Of a DNA stretch of 64,000 nucleotides, positions 48,239-61,330 are shown piece by piece. Origin of the DNA: CATQHD01 sp965202675 (GTDB lineage Bacteria > Actinomycetota > Acidimicrobiia > Spongiisociales > Spongiisociaceae); the NCBI GenBank assembly GCA_965202675.1, contig OZ241842.1, forward strand, positions 1,922,001 through 1,986,000, read 5' to 3'. The position numbers and the translations under genes were made by a program. The notes under the pieces were generated by a model that was not told the origin of the DNA, did not search any database, and saw only the letters and a list, made by a program, of their open reading frames with translations. Numbering within the stretch: the stretch's first letter is position 1; every line of letters begins with the position of its first letter.

Positions 48239-49601
48239 GCGCCCCGGAGGGGGGGACCCTCTTGCTCAGGGGCGCCGCCGTCCTTGCTCCGGACGGCGAG
48301 GTGAACGCCGACGTGCTGCTGTCCGGCGGCGAGGTGGCGGCGGTCGCCCCGGTCTCGGAGCGGGGGGCAGGCGGGCAAGGAGGCGCCCGGCCCCCGGACG
48401 CCGACCGGGTGATCGACCTCTCCGGACTGCTGCTCGGCCCCGGCTTCGTCGATCTCCACGCCCATCTGCGCGAACCCGGCCAGGAATGGAAGGAGGACAT
48501 CGCCTCCGGCTCGGCGGCCGCCGCGGCCGGCGGATACACGGCGGTGGTGGCCATGCCCAACACCGACCCCCCCACCGACGCCGGGCATCTGGCCCGTTAC
48601 ATATCGGACCGGGGCCGGCGGGCGGGCCTCGTCGAAGTCGTCCCCGCCGGGTGCATCACCGCCGGCATGGAAGGCATCCGCCTGGCCCGCCTCGACGAGC
48701 TGCTGGCGGCCGGGGTCCGGGTGTTCACCGACGACGGAAAAACGGTCGAGGACGCCGGGCTGCTCCGCCGGGCCATGGAGTACCTGTCGGGGCGGGGAGG
48801 GGTGGTCGCGCAGCACGCCGAGGATCCGGGGCTGAGCAGGGGCGGCCACATGCACGAGGGGGAGGAGTCCTCCCTGCTCGGGGTGGCGGGCATCCCCGCC
48901 CTGGCCGAGACGGCGACGGCGGCCAGGGATCTGGCCCTGGCCGAGCTGACCGGGGCGCCCTACCACGTCCAACACGTGAGCTGCGCCGGCACCGTCGATC
49001 TGATCCGCGCCGCCAAGGAACGCGGCGTTGCCGTAACCGCCGAGGCCGCCCCCCACCATCTCTGGTTCACCGACCGGGACGCCGCCTCCCTGGACCCGGC
49101 GTTCAAGATGTACCCGCCGCTGCGCCCCCGCTCCGATGTAGAAGCCCTGGCGGCGGCGCTGGCCGAGGGGGTGATCGACGCGGTGGCCACCGACCACGCC
49201 CCGCACTCCGCCCATGAGAAGGATGTTCCCTTCGAGGAAGCCCCCCGGGGGGTGACCGGGCTGGAGACCGCCTTCGCCGCCGTCCGCACCGCCCTCGACC
49301 CCGGCCCCCGCCTCCTGTTCACCAGGATGTCGGCCGCTCCGGCGGCGATCGCTTCCCTCCGCCGCCACGGCCGCTGGATCGAGCCGGGCGCCCCCGCCAA
49401 CCTGACGGCGGTGGCCTGGGACGAGGAATGGACGCCGGAGCGCTTCGCTTCCAAGTCGGCCAACTCGCCCTTCGCCGGGGTTCGCCTTGCCGGCCGGGTG
49501 CGGTATACCTTCTACGAGGGCCGGATTACCTACCCCGCCGCGCTGCGGTGCGCCGCCGGGAAGGCCGGGCCGCCCGAAGCCCCGACCTCTGGGGGAGACC
49601 C

Positions 49602-49614
<13 letters not shown>
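48235..49614 (+). CDS. pyrC: Dihydroorotase
   Basis: A 459-residue type I dihydroorotase, which cyclises carbamoyl aspartate. Zinc ligands are in GFVDLHAHLREPG, further residues in AMPNTDPPTD and the catalytic VATDHAPHSAHEK. The ATG overlaps the pyrB stop (ATGA) and the gene runs 13 bp into carA, so all are coupled. Confidence 0.95.
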
Positions 49615-54069
<4,455 letters not shown>

Positions 54070-54070
<1 letters not shown>

Positions 54071-55023
54071 TGGAACTCTCGGTCACCCTGGGAACCCTCG
54101 AGCTGCGGTCGCCGCTGATCGGCGCCTCGGGAACCGTGGGGTCGGGCGTCGACTTCGCCGAGGCGGTCGGGGCCGAGTGCTACGGGGCGCTGGCGGCCAA
54201 GTCGGTGTCGCCCGAGCCCTGGGACGGCCATCCCCCGCCCCGGCTGGCGCCGGCGGGGGCGGGCATGCTCAACGCGATCGGCATCCAGAACCCGGGCGTC
54301 GAGGCCTGGGCGGCCGAGTTCGGTCCCCGGCTGGGCGGGGCGGGGGCGCCGGTCTGGGGTTCGGCGGTGGGCCGGACCCCCGAATGCTTCGCCCGGGCGG
54401 CCCGGGGCCTCGAAGCGGCCGGGGTTTCGGCGGTGGAGATAAACCTCTCCTGCCCCAACCTCGAAGGGCGCGGCCTGATCGCCCTCGACCCGTCGGCGTC
54501 TGCCCGGGTGGTGGAAGCGGTGCGCCGGAGCGTCTCGACGCCGGTGTCCGCCAAGCTCTCCCCCGACGCCTCCGACATCGCGGCGGTGGCGGGGGCGGCG
54601 GCGGACGCGGGGGCGGATTGGGTGGTTCTCACCAACACGGCGCGGGGGGCGGCCATCGACGTCGAGAGCCGCCGGCCCCGCCTGGCGGCCATGACCGGCG
54701 GATATTCGGGGCCGCCCCTCAAACCCATCGCGCTGCGGTGCGTGATCGAGGTGGCCGCCGCCCTGCCGGGGCTGCCGATCGTGGGCTGCGGGGGCATCAG
54801 AAGGGGAGTCGACGTGGTGGAGTACCTGATGGCGGGGGCGTCGGCGGCGGCGATCGGCGCGGTCCATCTTGCTGAACCCAAGGCCGCCCGCCGCATCCAC
54901 CGGGAGCTGACCCGCTGGTGCCGGTCGCACGGGGTGAAGAAGGTGTCCGAGTTGGTGGGCGCCGTGAAACCATATCGAAGACCACCGGAGGTGGACGCAA
55001 TGACAAGGACCGGCAATGACTAA
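54070..55023 (+). CDS. pyrD: Dihydroorotate dehydrogenase, class 1B-like
   Basis: A 317-residue class 1 enzyme. Markers are LIGASGTVGSGVDFAEA, GMLNAIGIQNPGVEAW, the catalytic NLSCPNLEGRG and GCGGIRRGVDVVEYLMAGASA. It oxidises dihydroorotate. Class 1B enzymes normally need the PyrK electron-transfer subunit, usually encoded beside pyrD; carB directly precedes it here and no pyrK is present in the window. It overlaps carB by one base (TGATG). Confidence 0.93.
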
Positions 55024-55741
55024 GAAAATCCGCAATCCGATCCTGGCGGCCCTGGATGTTCCTTCCGCCGAGGAGGCGGTGCGCCTCGCCGAGGAGCTGT
55101 CGCCGTATGTGGGCGGTTACAAGGTGGGGCTGGAGCTGTTGACCGGGCCGGGATCGAGCATTATCGGGGTGCTGGACCGGCTGGGGAAACCGGTGTTCGC
55201 CGACGCCAAGCTCCACGACATCCCCAATACGGTGCGGGCCGCCGCCGGCCGCCTGGGGGCGGCGGGCGCCCGGTGGATCACCGTCCACGCCGCCGGAGGC
55301 GGGCCGATGCTGGCGGCGGCGGTGGAGGGGCTCCGAGAGGGGGCGGGGGCCCGCCCGGCGGGTGTGCTGGCGGTTACCGTGTTGACCAGCCTCGACCGCG
55401 GCGGGCTCTCCGCCGCCGGGGTGAACGCCACCCCCGGGAAGCTGGCCGTCCGGCGCACCCGGCTGGCGGAGGAAGCCGGATGCGAAGGGGTCATCACCTC
55501 GGCCCGGGAGCTGAGCATGGTCTCGGCGGCGGCGCCCCGGCTTCTGAAGGTGGTTCCCGGCATCCGCCCGGCCGGGGCGTCCCGAGACGATCAGGTGCGC
55601 ACCGACACCCCCGCCCGGGCGGCGGCGATGGGGGCCGACTATCTGGTGATCGGCCGGGCCATCACCAAGGCGCCGAATCCGGCCGGAGCGGTCCGCGCCA
55701 TCCTTTCCGGCCTGGACGGCCCGCCCCGGGATCGCGGTTAG
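55016..55741 (+). CDS. pyrF: Orotidine 5'-phosphate decarboxylase
   Basis: A 241-residue OMP decarboxylase of group I. It has LAALDVPSAEEAV, the catalytic FADAKLHDIPNTV and GIRPAGASRDDQVRTDTP, and ends GADYLVIGRAITKAPNP. It makes UMP, the last step of the operon. The start overlaps pyrD by 8 bp. Confidence 0.95.
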   Translation: MTKKIRNPILAALDVPSAEEAVRLAEELSPYVGGYKVGLELLTGPGSSIIGVLDRLGKPVFADAKLHDIPNTVRAAAGRLGAAGARWITVHAAGGGPMLAAAVEGLREGAGARPAGVLAVTVLTSLDRGGLSAAGVNATPGKLAVRRTRLAEEAGCEGVITSARELSMVSAAAPRLLKVVPGIRPAGASRDDQVRTDTPARAAAMGADYLVIGRAITKAPNPAGAVRAILSGLDGPPRDRG

Positions 55742-55855
55742 ACTACCGCCCGCCCCTACCAGTGGGCTAGAGTTCGGATTCGCCGCACGAGGACGGACCG
55801 ACGGCCCGAATGATGTACGGCAGGCAATCCCCGAGAGGAAGGGCAAGGAACACAC

Positions 55856-56167
55856 ATGGCACCTCCGCAGTTGACCGCAGAGCAACGGGCCAAGGCCCTG
55901 GAGAAAGCGGCGCTGGCCCGCCAGAAACGAGCCGAGATCAAGCAGCTGCTCAAGAACGGATCCCTCTCGCTGGGCGACCTGTACGAGAAAGCCGAGAACG
56001 ATCCGATTGTGGCCGGGATCAAGGTCAGCGCGGTGCTTTCGTCCTTGCCGAGGGTAGGCAAGGTGAAGTCCAAGCGCATCATGGAAGAGCTCGGCATTGC
56101 GGACAACCGGCGCCTCCGGGGCCTCGGTGATCGGCAGCGCGCTGCCCTCCTCGAAGAGTTCAGCTGA
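55856..56167 (+). CDS. mihF: Actinobacterial-type integration host factor
   Basis: A 103-residue mIHF. The N-terminal basic helix (LTAEQRAKALEKAALARQKR) and helix-two-turn-helix core (LPRVGKVKSKRIMEELGI) are typical of the actinobacterial family. It binds and bends DNA, and serves phage integration in mycobacteria. It is a taxonomic marker for Actinomycetota. It lies between pyrF and gmk, the common order. Confidence 0.95.
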   Translation: MAPPQLTAEQRAKALEKAALARQKRAEIKQLLKNGSLSLGDLYEKAENDPIVAGIKVSAVLSSLPRVGKVKSKRIMEELGIADNRRLRGLGDRQRAALLEEFS

Positions 56168-56780
56168 TACCGCGGCCTCCCGCCGCGGCCGGCTCGTAGT
56201 CATCTCGGGGCCGTCGGGCGTCGGCAAGAACACCATTGTCCGCGGCCTGTCCGCCCGCCGCCGCTTCCATTTTTCGGTTTCTGCCACCACCCGCCCCGCC
56301 CGTCCGGGAGAAACGGACGGGGTCGAATATCATTTTCTCGACGAGGAAGGCTTTTCGGCTTTGGTCCGGGAGGGCCTGATGCTCGAATGGGCCGAGTTCG
56401 CCGGCAACCGTTACGGCACCCCCAAAGACCAGGTGATCGAACGCTTGGAGGCGGGGGAGGACGTGGTGCTGGACATAGAGGTGAACGGCGCCCTCCAGGT
56501 GATGGAGGCCTACCCCGACGCGGTTTCGATCTTCGTGATGCCGCCCTCCTTCGAGGAGCTGGAGGCGCGGATGAGAGGCCGGATGGACATGTCCGAGGAA
56601 CAGATCGCCATGCGCCTGGCGCTGGCCGAGGAGCAGATGGAGGCGGGGCGGCGCCGTTTCCGCCACCGGGTGGTCAACGAGGATCTGAATGCGGTTGTAT
56701 CCGTGATAGCGGATATACTGGAGGAATCCGGCCCGTCCGCCGGCCGGTGCAGGTCAGCAGAGGAAAGCTCTAGAAGATGA
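56127..56780 (+). CDS. gmk: Guanylate kinase
   Basis: About 217 residues. P-loop SGPSGVGKNT (Asn in place of the usual Ser/Gly), then FSVSATTRPARPGETDGVEYHF and VLDIEVNGALQV. It phosphorylates GMP. Probable start GTG 56127 overlaps mihF by 41 bp; a rarer start at 56097 is possible. The stop overlaps rpoZ. Confidence 0.93.
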   Translation: MIGSALPSSKSSADTAASRRGRLVVISGPSGVGKNTIVRGLSARRRFHFSVSATTRPARPGETDGVEYHFLDEEGFSALVREGLMLEWAEFAGNRYGTPKDQVIERLEAGEDVVLDIEVNGALQVMEAYPDAVSIFVMPPSFEELEARMRGRMDMSEEQIAMRLALAEEQMEAGRRRFRHRVVNEDLNAVVSVIADILEESGPSAGRCRSAEESSRR

Positions 56781-57061
56781 TCGACCCCCCCATCGAAAAA
56801 ATCATCCAGAAGACCGGAGGGCGCTTCAACCTGGTGGTACTGGCGTCCCGCCGAGCCCGGCAGATCAACAACTACTACACCCAGCTGGGCGGAGGCATCG
56901 GAAGCTATGCACCCCCCCAGGTTCACTCGCTGAGCCACAAGCCCCTCACCATCGCCTTGGAGGAGATCGAAGCCGACAAGCTGACTGTGGCGGCCGGCGA
57001 GGAAGCCGCCGGGCAGGAGGAAGAGGCGGCGCTCGATGAGGCCTTCGTCGAAGGCTACTGA
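56777..57061 (+). CDS. rpoZ: DNA-directed RNA polymerase subunit omega
   Basis: A 94-residue omega subunit with NLVVLASRRARQINNYY and HKPLTIALEEI. It helps assemble the beta' subunit. The ATG overlaps the gmk stop (ATGA), and 26 bp overlap coaBC. The C-terminus is an acidic tail. Confidence 0.93.
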   Translation: MIDPPIEKIIQKTGGRFNLVVLASRRARQINNYYTQLGGGIGSYAPPQVHSLSHKPLTIALEEIEADKLTVAAGEEAAGQEEEAALDEAFVEGY

Positions 57062-58256
57062 ACCGGCCTTACACGGCCGCCGCTTGGTGCTGGGCGTTTC
57101 CGGCGGGGTGGCGGCCTACAAGGCGGTCTACCTGGCCCGCCGCCTGGTAGAGGCAGGCGCCGAGGTGCAGGCGGTGATGACCGCCGGTTCCCTCCGATTC
57201 GTAGGCGCGCAGAGCCTGGCGGCGGTTACCGGCCGTCCGCCGGTCACCTCTCTGTACGGGGGCGCCTCCGTGAGCCCCCACACCGAGATGGCCGCCTGGG
57301 CCGATGCCTTGGTGGTGGCCCCCGCCACTGCCAATGTGATGGCCAAGACGGCGGCGGGGATGGCCGACGACGCCCTGTGCGCGGCGGTGGCGGCGTTCGC
57401 CGGGCCGGTGTTGATGGCGCCCGCCATGCACACCGAGATGTGGGAGCAGCCAGCGACCCGCCGCAGCGTCCGCCTCCTCGAGCAGGACGGACGGCGGCTG
57501 GTGGGCCCGGTCTCGGGCGCGCTGGCCGGCGGCGGCGCGGGGGCGGGGCGCATGGCCGAGCCGGAGGAGATCGTGCGGGCCGCGGCCGATCTCTTCGACA
57601 GTTCCCTCTCGGGGCTGGCGGTGCTGGTAACGGCGGGCGGCACCCGGGAGGCCATCGACCCGGTCCGCTACATCGGCAACCGCTCCTCGGGGAAGATGGG
57701 GTTCGAGCTGGCGGCCGAGGCGGCCCGCCGGGGGGCAAGGGTGGTGCTGGTAACCGCCGCGCCGGCCCCCGATCTGCCCGCCGCGGTGGAAGTGGTGGAA
57801 GTCGAGAGCGCCGAGGACATGGCGGGGGAGGTCTGGTCCAGAGCCGCGGACTTGGATGCAGCGGTGCTGGCCGCGGCGGTGGCCGATTTCCGTCCTTCCC
57901 GTCCGGCCGAAGGCAAGCTGGCCCGGTCCGACGGGCCGCCGCAGATCGTCCTGGAGCCGACACCGAACGTGCTGGCCGGGCTGGTGGAGCGGGCCGGGCC
58001 TGGAACGACCGTGGTGGGGTTCGCCGCGGAAACCGGAGGGGTTGACCGGGCGGTCGGGAAGGCCGCCTCCTACGGGGTTGATTTCATAGCGGCCAACGAC
58101 GTAACCCTCCCCGGCAGCGGGTTCGGCGTTGATACCAACCAGGTGTCTGTCATCTTTCCCGACGGGCGCCGCCAAGATCTCGGGCTCATGACCAAACGAG
58201 AGGTGGCCGGGGCGGTGCTGTCGAAGGTAGTCGACCTGCGGGCCGGGGTTGTCTGA
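57036..58256 (+). CDS. coaBC: Bifunctional phosphopantothenoylcysteine decarboxylase/synthetase
   Basis: A 406-residue enzyme with both steps. The N-terminal CoaC half has LGVSGGVAAYKAVYLARRL, APATANVMAKTAAGMADD and the catalytic-loop PAMHTEMWEQPATR. The CoaB half starts VLVTAGGTREAIDPVRYIGNRSSG and has AAVADFRP. The pathway is coenzyme A biosynthesis. Confidence 0.95.
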   Translation: MRPSSKATEPALHGRRLVLGVSGGVAAYKAVYLARRLVEAGAEVQAVMTAGSLRFVGAQSLAAVTGRPPVTSLYGGASVSPHTEMAAWADALVVAPATANVMAKTAAGMADDALCAAVAAFAGPVLMAPAMHTEMWEQPATRRSVRLLEQDGRRLVGPVSGALAGGGAGAGRMAEPEEIVRAAADLFDSSLSGLAVLVTAGGTREAIDPVRYIGNRSSGKMGFELAAEAARRGARVVLVTAAPAPDLPAAVEVVEVESAEDMAGEVWSRAADLDAAVLAAAVADFRPSRPAEGKLARSDGPPQIVLEPTPNVLAGLVERAGPGTTVVGFAAETGGVDRAVGKAASYGVDFIAANDVTLPGSGFGVDTNQVSVIFPDGRRQDLGLMTKREVAGAVLSKVVDLRAGVV

Positions 58257-58289
58257 GCAGTCTCCCTTCAAACATATACTGAGGCGGTG

Positions 58290-59474
58290 ATGAGGTATTT
58301 CACGAGCGAATCGGTAACCGAAGGGCACCCCGACAAGGCAGCCGACCGCATCTCGGATTCGGTGCTGGACGCCCTGCTTGCCCTGGACCCGGGGGCCCGG
58401 GTGGCCTGCGAGACGATGGTCACCTCCCACAAGGTGATACTGGGCGGAGAGGTGGCCCATTCCGGTCATTTCTCCGCCGCCGACTTCGAGGAGACGGCCC
58501 GCGCCGCCCTCCGGGATATCGGATATACGAACCCTTATTTCCGCCCCTCGCGCGACTTCCACGCCGACACCGTTCCGGTAGAGGTGCTGATCAACCCCCA
58601 GAGCACCGATATCGCCGCCGGAGTGGTCAAGGAGGGAGAGTCGGGCGGCAAGGGCGACCCCCGTGACCTGCTCGGGGCAGGAGACCAGGGCCTCATGTTC
58701 GGCTGCGCGGTCAGCGAGACCGAAGAGCTGATGCCGGCCCCCATCCAGCTGGCCCACCGCTTGGCCGAACGCCTGTCCGAGGTGCGGAGGACCGGCGCGC
58801 TCGACTACCTGCGGCCGGACGGCAAGACCCAGGTGACGGTGGCTTACGAAAATGACCGCCCCGTGCGCGCCGAGCGGGTGCTGATCTCCGCCCACCACGC
58901 CGAAGAAGCGTCCCGTGAGCAGTTGGAAAGCGGCTTGGCGGAGCAGGTGCTGATGGGGGTCGGCCACGAGCTCATAGACGACGAGACCGAGCTCATCGTC
59001 AACCCTTCGGGCCGCTTCGTGATCGGCGGCCCGCAGGCCGACGCCGGGCTCACCGGCCGCAAGATCATCGTCGACACCTACGGCGGCTACGCCCGGCACG
59101 GGGGCGGTGCCTTCTCCGGCAAGGACCCCACCAAGGTCGACCGGTCGGCCGCCTATTACGCCCGGTACGCCGCCAAGAACGTAGTGGCGGCCGGTCTGGC
59201 CGAGCGCTGCGAGATACAGGTCGCATACGCCATAGGAAAGGCGGAGCCCTTCTCCGTTGATGTCGAAACATTCGGGACATCGACAATCGACCCGGACCGG
59301 TTGCGCCGACTGGTGAAGGACGCATTCGACTTCCGCCCGGCCGCCGTCATCGAGCAGCTGAATCTCCGCCGCCCCATCTACGCCCGGACCGCCGTCTACG
59401 GCCATTTCGGACGGGCCGGGTTCCCCTGGGAGTCGACAGACCGGGTCGACGACCTGGTTGCCGCCGCGGGTTAG
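58290..59474 (+). CDS. metK: S-adenosylmethionine synthetase
   Basis: A 394-residue SAM synthetase. It has SVTEGHPDKAADRISDSVLD, GAGDQGLMFG, GKTQVTVAYE and GGAFSGKDPTKVDRSAAY. It makes SAM from methionine and ATP. ATG 58290 follows TGAGG at 5 bp; a GTG directly before it is also possible. It precedes priA as in other actinobacteria. Confidence 0.96.
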   Translation: MRYFTSESVTEGHPDKAADRISDSVLDALLALDPGARVACETMVTSHKVILGGEVAHSGHFSAADFEETARAALRDIGYTNPYFRPSRDFHADTVPVEVLINPQSTDIAAGVVKEGESGGKGDPRDLLGAGDQGLMFGCAVSETEELMPAPIQLAHRLAERLSEVRRTGALDYLRPDGKTQVTVAYENDRPVRAERVLISAHHAEEASREQLESGLAEQVLMGVGHELIDDETELIVNPSGRFVIGGPQADAGLTGRKIIVDTYGGYARHGGGAFSGKDPTKVDRSAAYYARYAAKNVVAAGLAERCEIQVAYAIGKAEPFSVDVETFGTSTIDPDRLRRLVKDAFDFRPAAVIEQLNLRRPIYARTAVYGHFGRAGFPWESTDRVDDLVAAAG

Positions 59475-59476
59475 CT

Positions 59477-61300
59477 CTGACCCGGACCGCTGTCGCCCGG
59501 GTTGTCCCCGACATCCCGACCTTCGCGGTCGACGAGGGGTTCGCCTACCGGGTGCCGCCCGAGCTGGCCGAACAGGTCGAGGTGGGGTCGCTGGTGAGGG
59601 TGCCGCTGGCGGGGCGCCGGGTGCGCGGATACGTGATCGGCTTGGAGAAGGGGCCGACCGGTCCGGGCAAGGGCAAGCTCAGGGATGTCCGGGCGCTGGC
59701 CGCGCCGGTTCCGGTGTTCACCCCCGCCATGCTGCCCTCGCTCCGCTGGGCGGCCCGCCACTATGCCGCGCCGCTGGCGGCGGTGCTGGCCAAGACCGGC
59801 CCCCCCAACCTTCCCAAAGAGGCCCCGCCCGTGGAGCTGCCCGCCGTTCCCCCCGCCTCCGGACCGGTTCCCGAAGCCTCGGAAGCCGCCGCCGCCGGGG
59901 GCCCGGGCCGGGCTGTGCAGCTAGTGGCCGGGGAGGGCTGGGCGGAGCTGATCCGGGGCGCCGCCGCCGCCCCGGTGCGGGCCGGGCGCTCGGTGCTGGC
60001 GGTGCTGCCCAGTGCGGCGGAGGCGGCCGCCCTGGCCGAGCGGCTGGAGGCCGACTACGGAAGCCGGGTGGTGACGGCGGCGGCCGACCAGGACGCCGCC
60101 GCCCTCACCGCCGCCTGGTCAAGGGCCGCCGCCCAGGGGGGTCTGGTGGTGGTCGGCACCCTGCGGGTGGGCTGGTGGCCGGTCAAGGACCTGTCGATGA
60201 TGGTGCTGGCGGAGGACGGCCGGCCCGGCATGAAGGAGCGGCAGACCCCTACGGCGGCGGTGAGGGCCCTGGCCGGGGAGAGGTCCGCCGCCGAGCGGCT
60301 GCAACTGGTGCTGGTGGGGCGGGTTCCCGCCGTCCAGACCCTGCACGAGGGAACAGAAGTGGTGCGGGTTCCGGGGAGGCTGTGGGCGCCGGTGGAGGTC
60401 GTGGACCGCACCGAGGCCCCGCCGGGGGAGGGGGCGGTTACCGCCCGGGTGCGCACCGCGGTGGCCGCCGTCCGGCGGCGGGGAGGGCGGGTGTTTGCCT
60501 TCACGCACCGGCGGGGGTACGCCCCGGCTTCCCGCTGCACGCAGTGCCGGCTCCTGCGCACCTGCCCCGTCTGCGAGGGCCGGGTGGGGCACAGCAGACC
60601 CTCCGGGGGGGGCGCCCCCTCCGATCATGAGGCGGTCTGCCTCCGCTGCGGGGTCCGGCCGGGGGCTTGCTCCTCCTGCGGCGGCGTCCGCTTCGAGCCG
60701 CTGGGGGCGGGGGTGGGCCGGATCGTCGAGGAGCTCGGCCGGGTGGTGGGCAGCGACGCGGCCGAGGCGGGGTCGGGCAGCCCCGTGATGGTGGGGACCG
60801 AGCGGGACCTGCCGGGGCTGGCCCCGGTTGACCTGGCGGTGGTGGTGGACGCCGACGGCCTGGTGCGGGGCACCAACTATCGGGCCGCCGAGGACGCCCT
60901 GTCGGTGATGGCCCGGACCGCGGCGGCGGTGCGCCGGGAGAGAGGCTGCCGGATGATGGTCCAGACCGCCGACCCCCGGCATCCCATCTACGCGGCCCTC
61001 CGCCGGGCCGACCCCTTCCCGTTTCTGGAGGAGGAGCTGGACGCCCGGCGCCGTTACTCCCTCCCGCCCTGCGGCGAGGTGCTGGTCCTGGAGGTGAAAG
61101 GCGCGCTCGATCCGGAGGCGTTCGATCCGGTGTTCGAGGGCGCCCAGGTCTACGGCCCCGCCCAGGACGCCGACCGGACGAGGTGGATGATCCAGGCCGA
61201 CGACCTGCGGGAGGTGAAGGACCGCCTCCGCCCGGCGGTGGGCCGCCTGCGCGACAAAGGTTGCCAGGTGCGGGTGGACGTGGATCCCAGGCAGTTCTGA
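59477..61300 (+). CDS. priA: Primosomal protein N' (PriA), Walker-A-less form
   Basis: The conserved N-terminal part (VARVVPDIPTFAVDEGFAYRV) lies upstream of the first ATG/GTG/TTG in this frame (GTG 59552), so a rare start such as CTG 59477 is likely. The zinc-binding block is intact (CTQCRLLRTCPVC, then CLRCGVRPGACSSCGG). The GSGKT Walker A of helicases is replaced by APVRAGRSVLAVLPS, as in mycobacterial PriA, so it is predicted to act without helicase activity in replication restart. The start is uncertain by about 25 codons. Confidence 0.85.
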   Translation: MTRTAVARVVPDIPTFAVDEGFAYRVPPELAEQVEVGSLVRVPLAGRRVRGYVIGLEKGPTGPGKGKLRDVRALAAPVPVFTPAMLPSLRWAARHYAAPLAAVLAKTGPPNLPKEAPPVELPAVPPASGPVPEASEAAAAGGPGRAVQLVAGEGWAELIRGAAAAPVRAGRSVLAVLPSAAEAAALAERLEADYGSRVVTAAADQDAAALTAAWSRAAAQGGLVVVGTLRVGWWPVKDLSMMVLAEDGRPGMKERQTPTAAVRALAGERSAAERLQLVLVGRVPAVQTLHEGTEVVRVPGRLWAPVEVVDRTEAPPGEGAVTARVRTAVAAVRRRGGRVFAFTHRRGYAPASRCTQCRLLRTCPVCEGRVGHSRPSGGGAPSDHEAVCLRCGVRPGACSSCGGVRFEPLGAGVGRIVEELGRVVGSDAAEAGSGSPVMVGTERDLPGLAPVDLAVVVDADGLVRGTNYRAAEDALSVMARTAAAVRRERGCRMMVQTADPRHPIYAALRRADPFPFLEEELDARRRYSLPPCGEVLVLEVKGALDPEAFDPVFEGAQVYGPAQDADRTRWMIQADDLREVKDRLRPAVGRLRDKGCQVRVDVDPRQF

Positions 61301-61318
61301 ACGGCGCGGCAGCGTCCC

Positions 61319-61330
61319 GGGGGGGGGGGG
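61319..61330 (+). repeat. G12 homopolymer between priA and sulfatase
   Basis: Twelve G sit between the priA stop and the minus-strand sulfatase stop (TCA 61331). On the sulfatase mRNA it is a C12 just after the stop codon. Confidence 0.8.
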
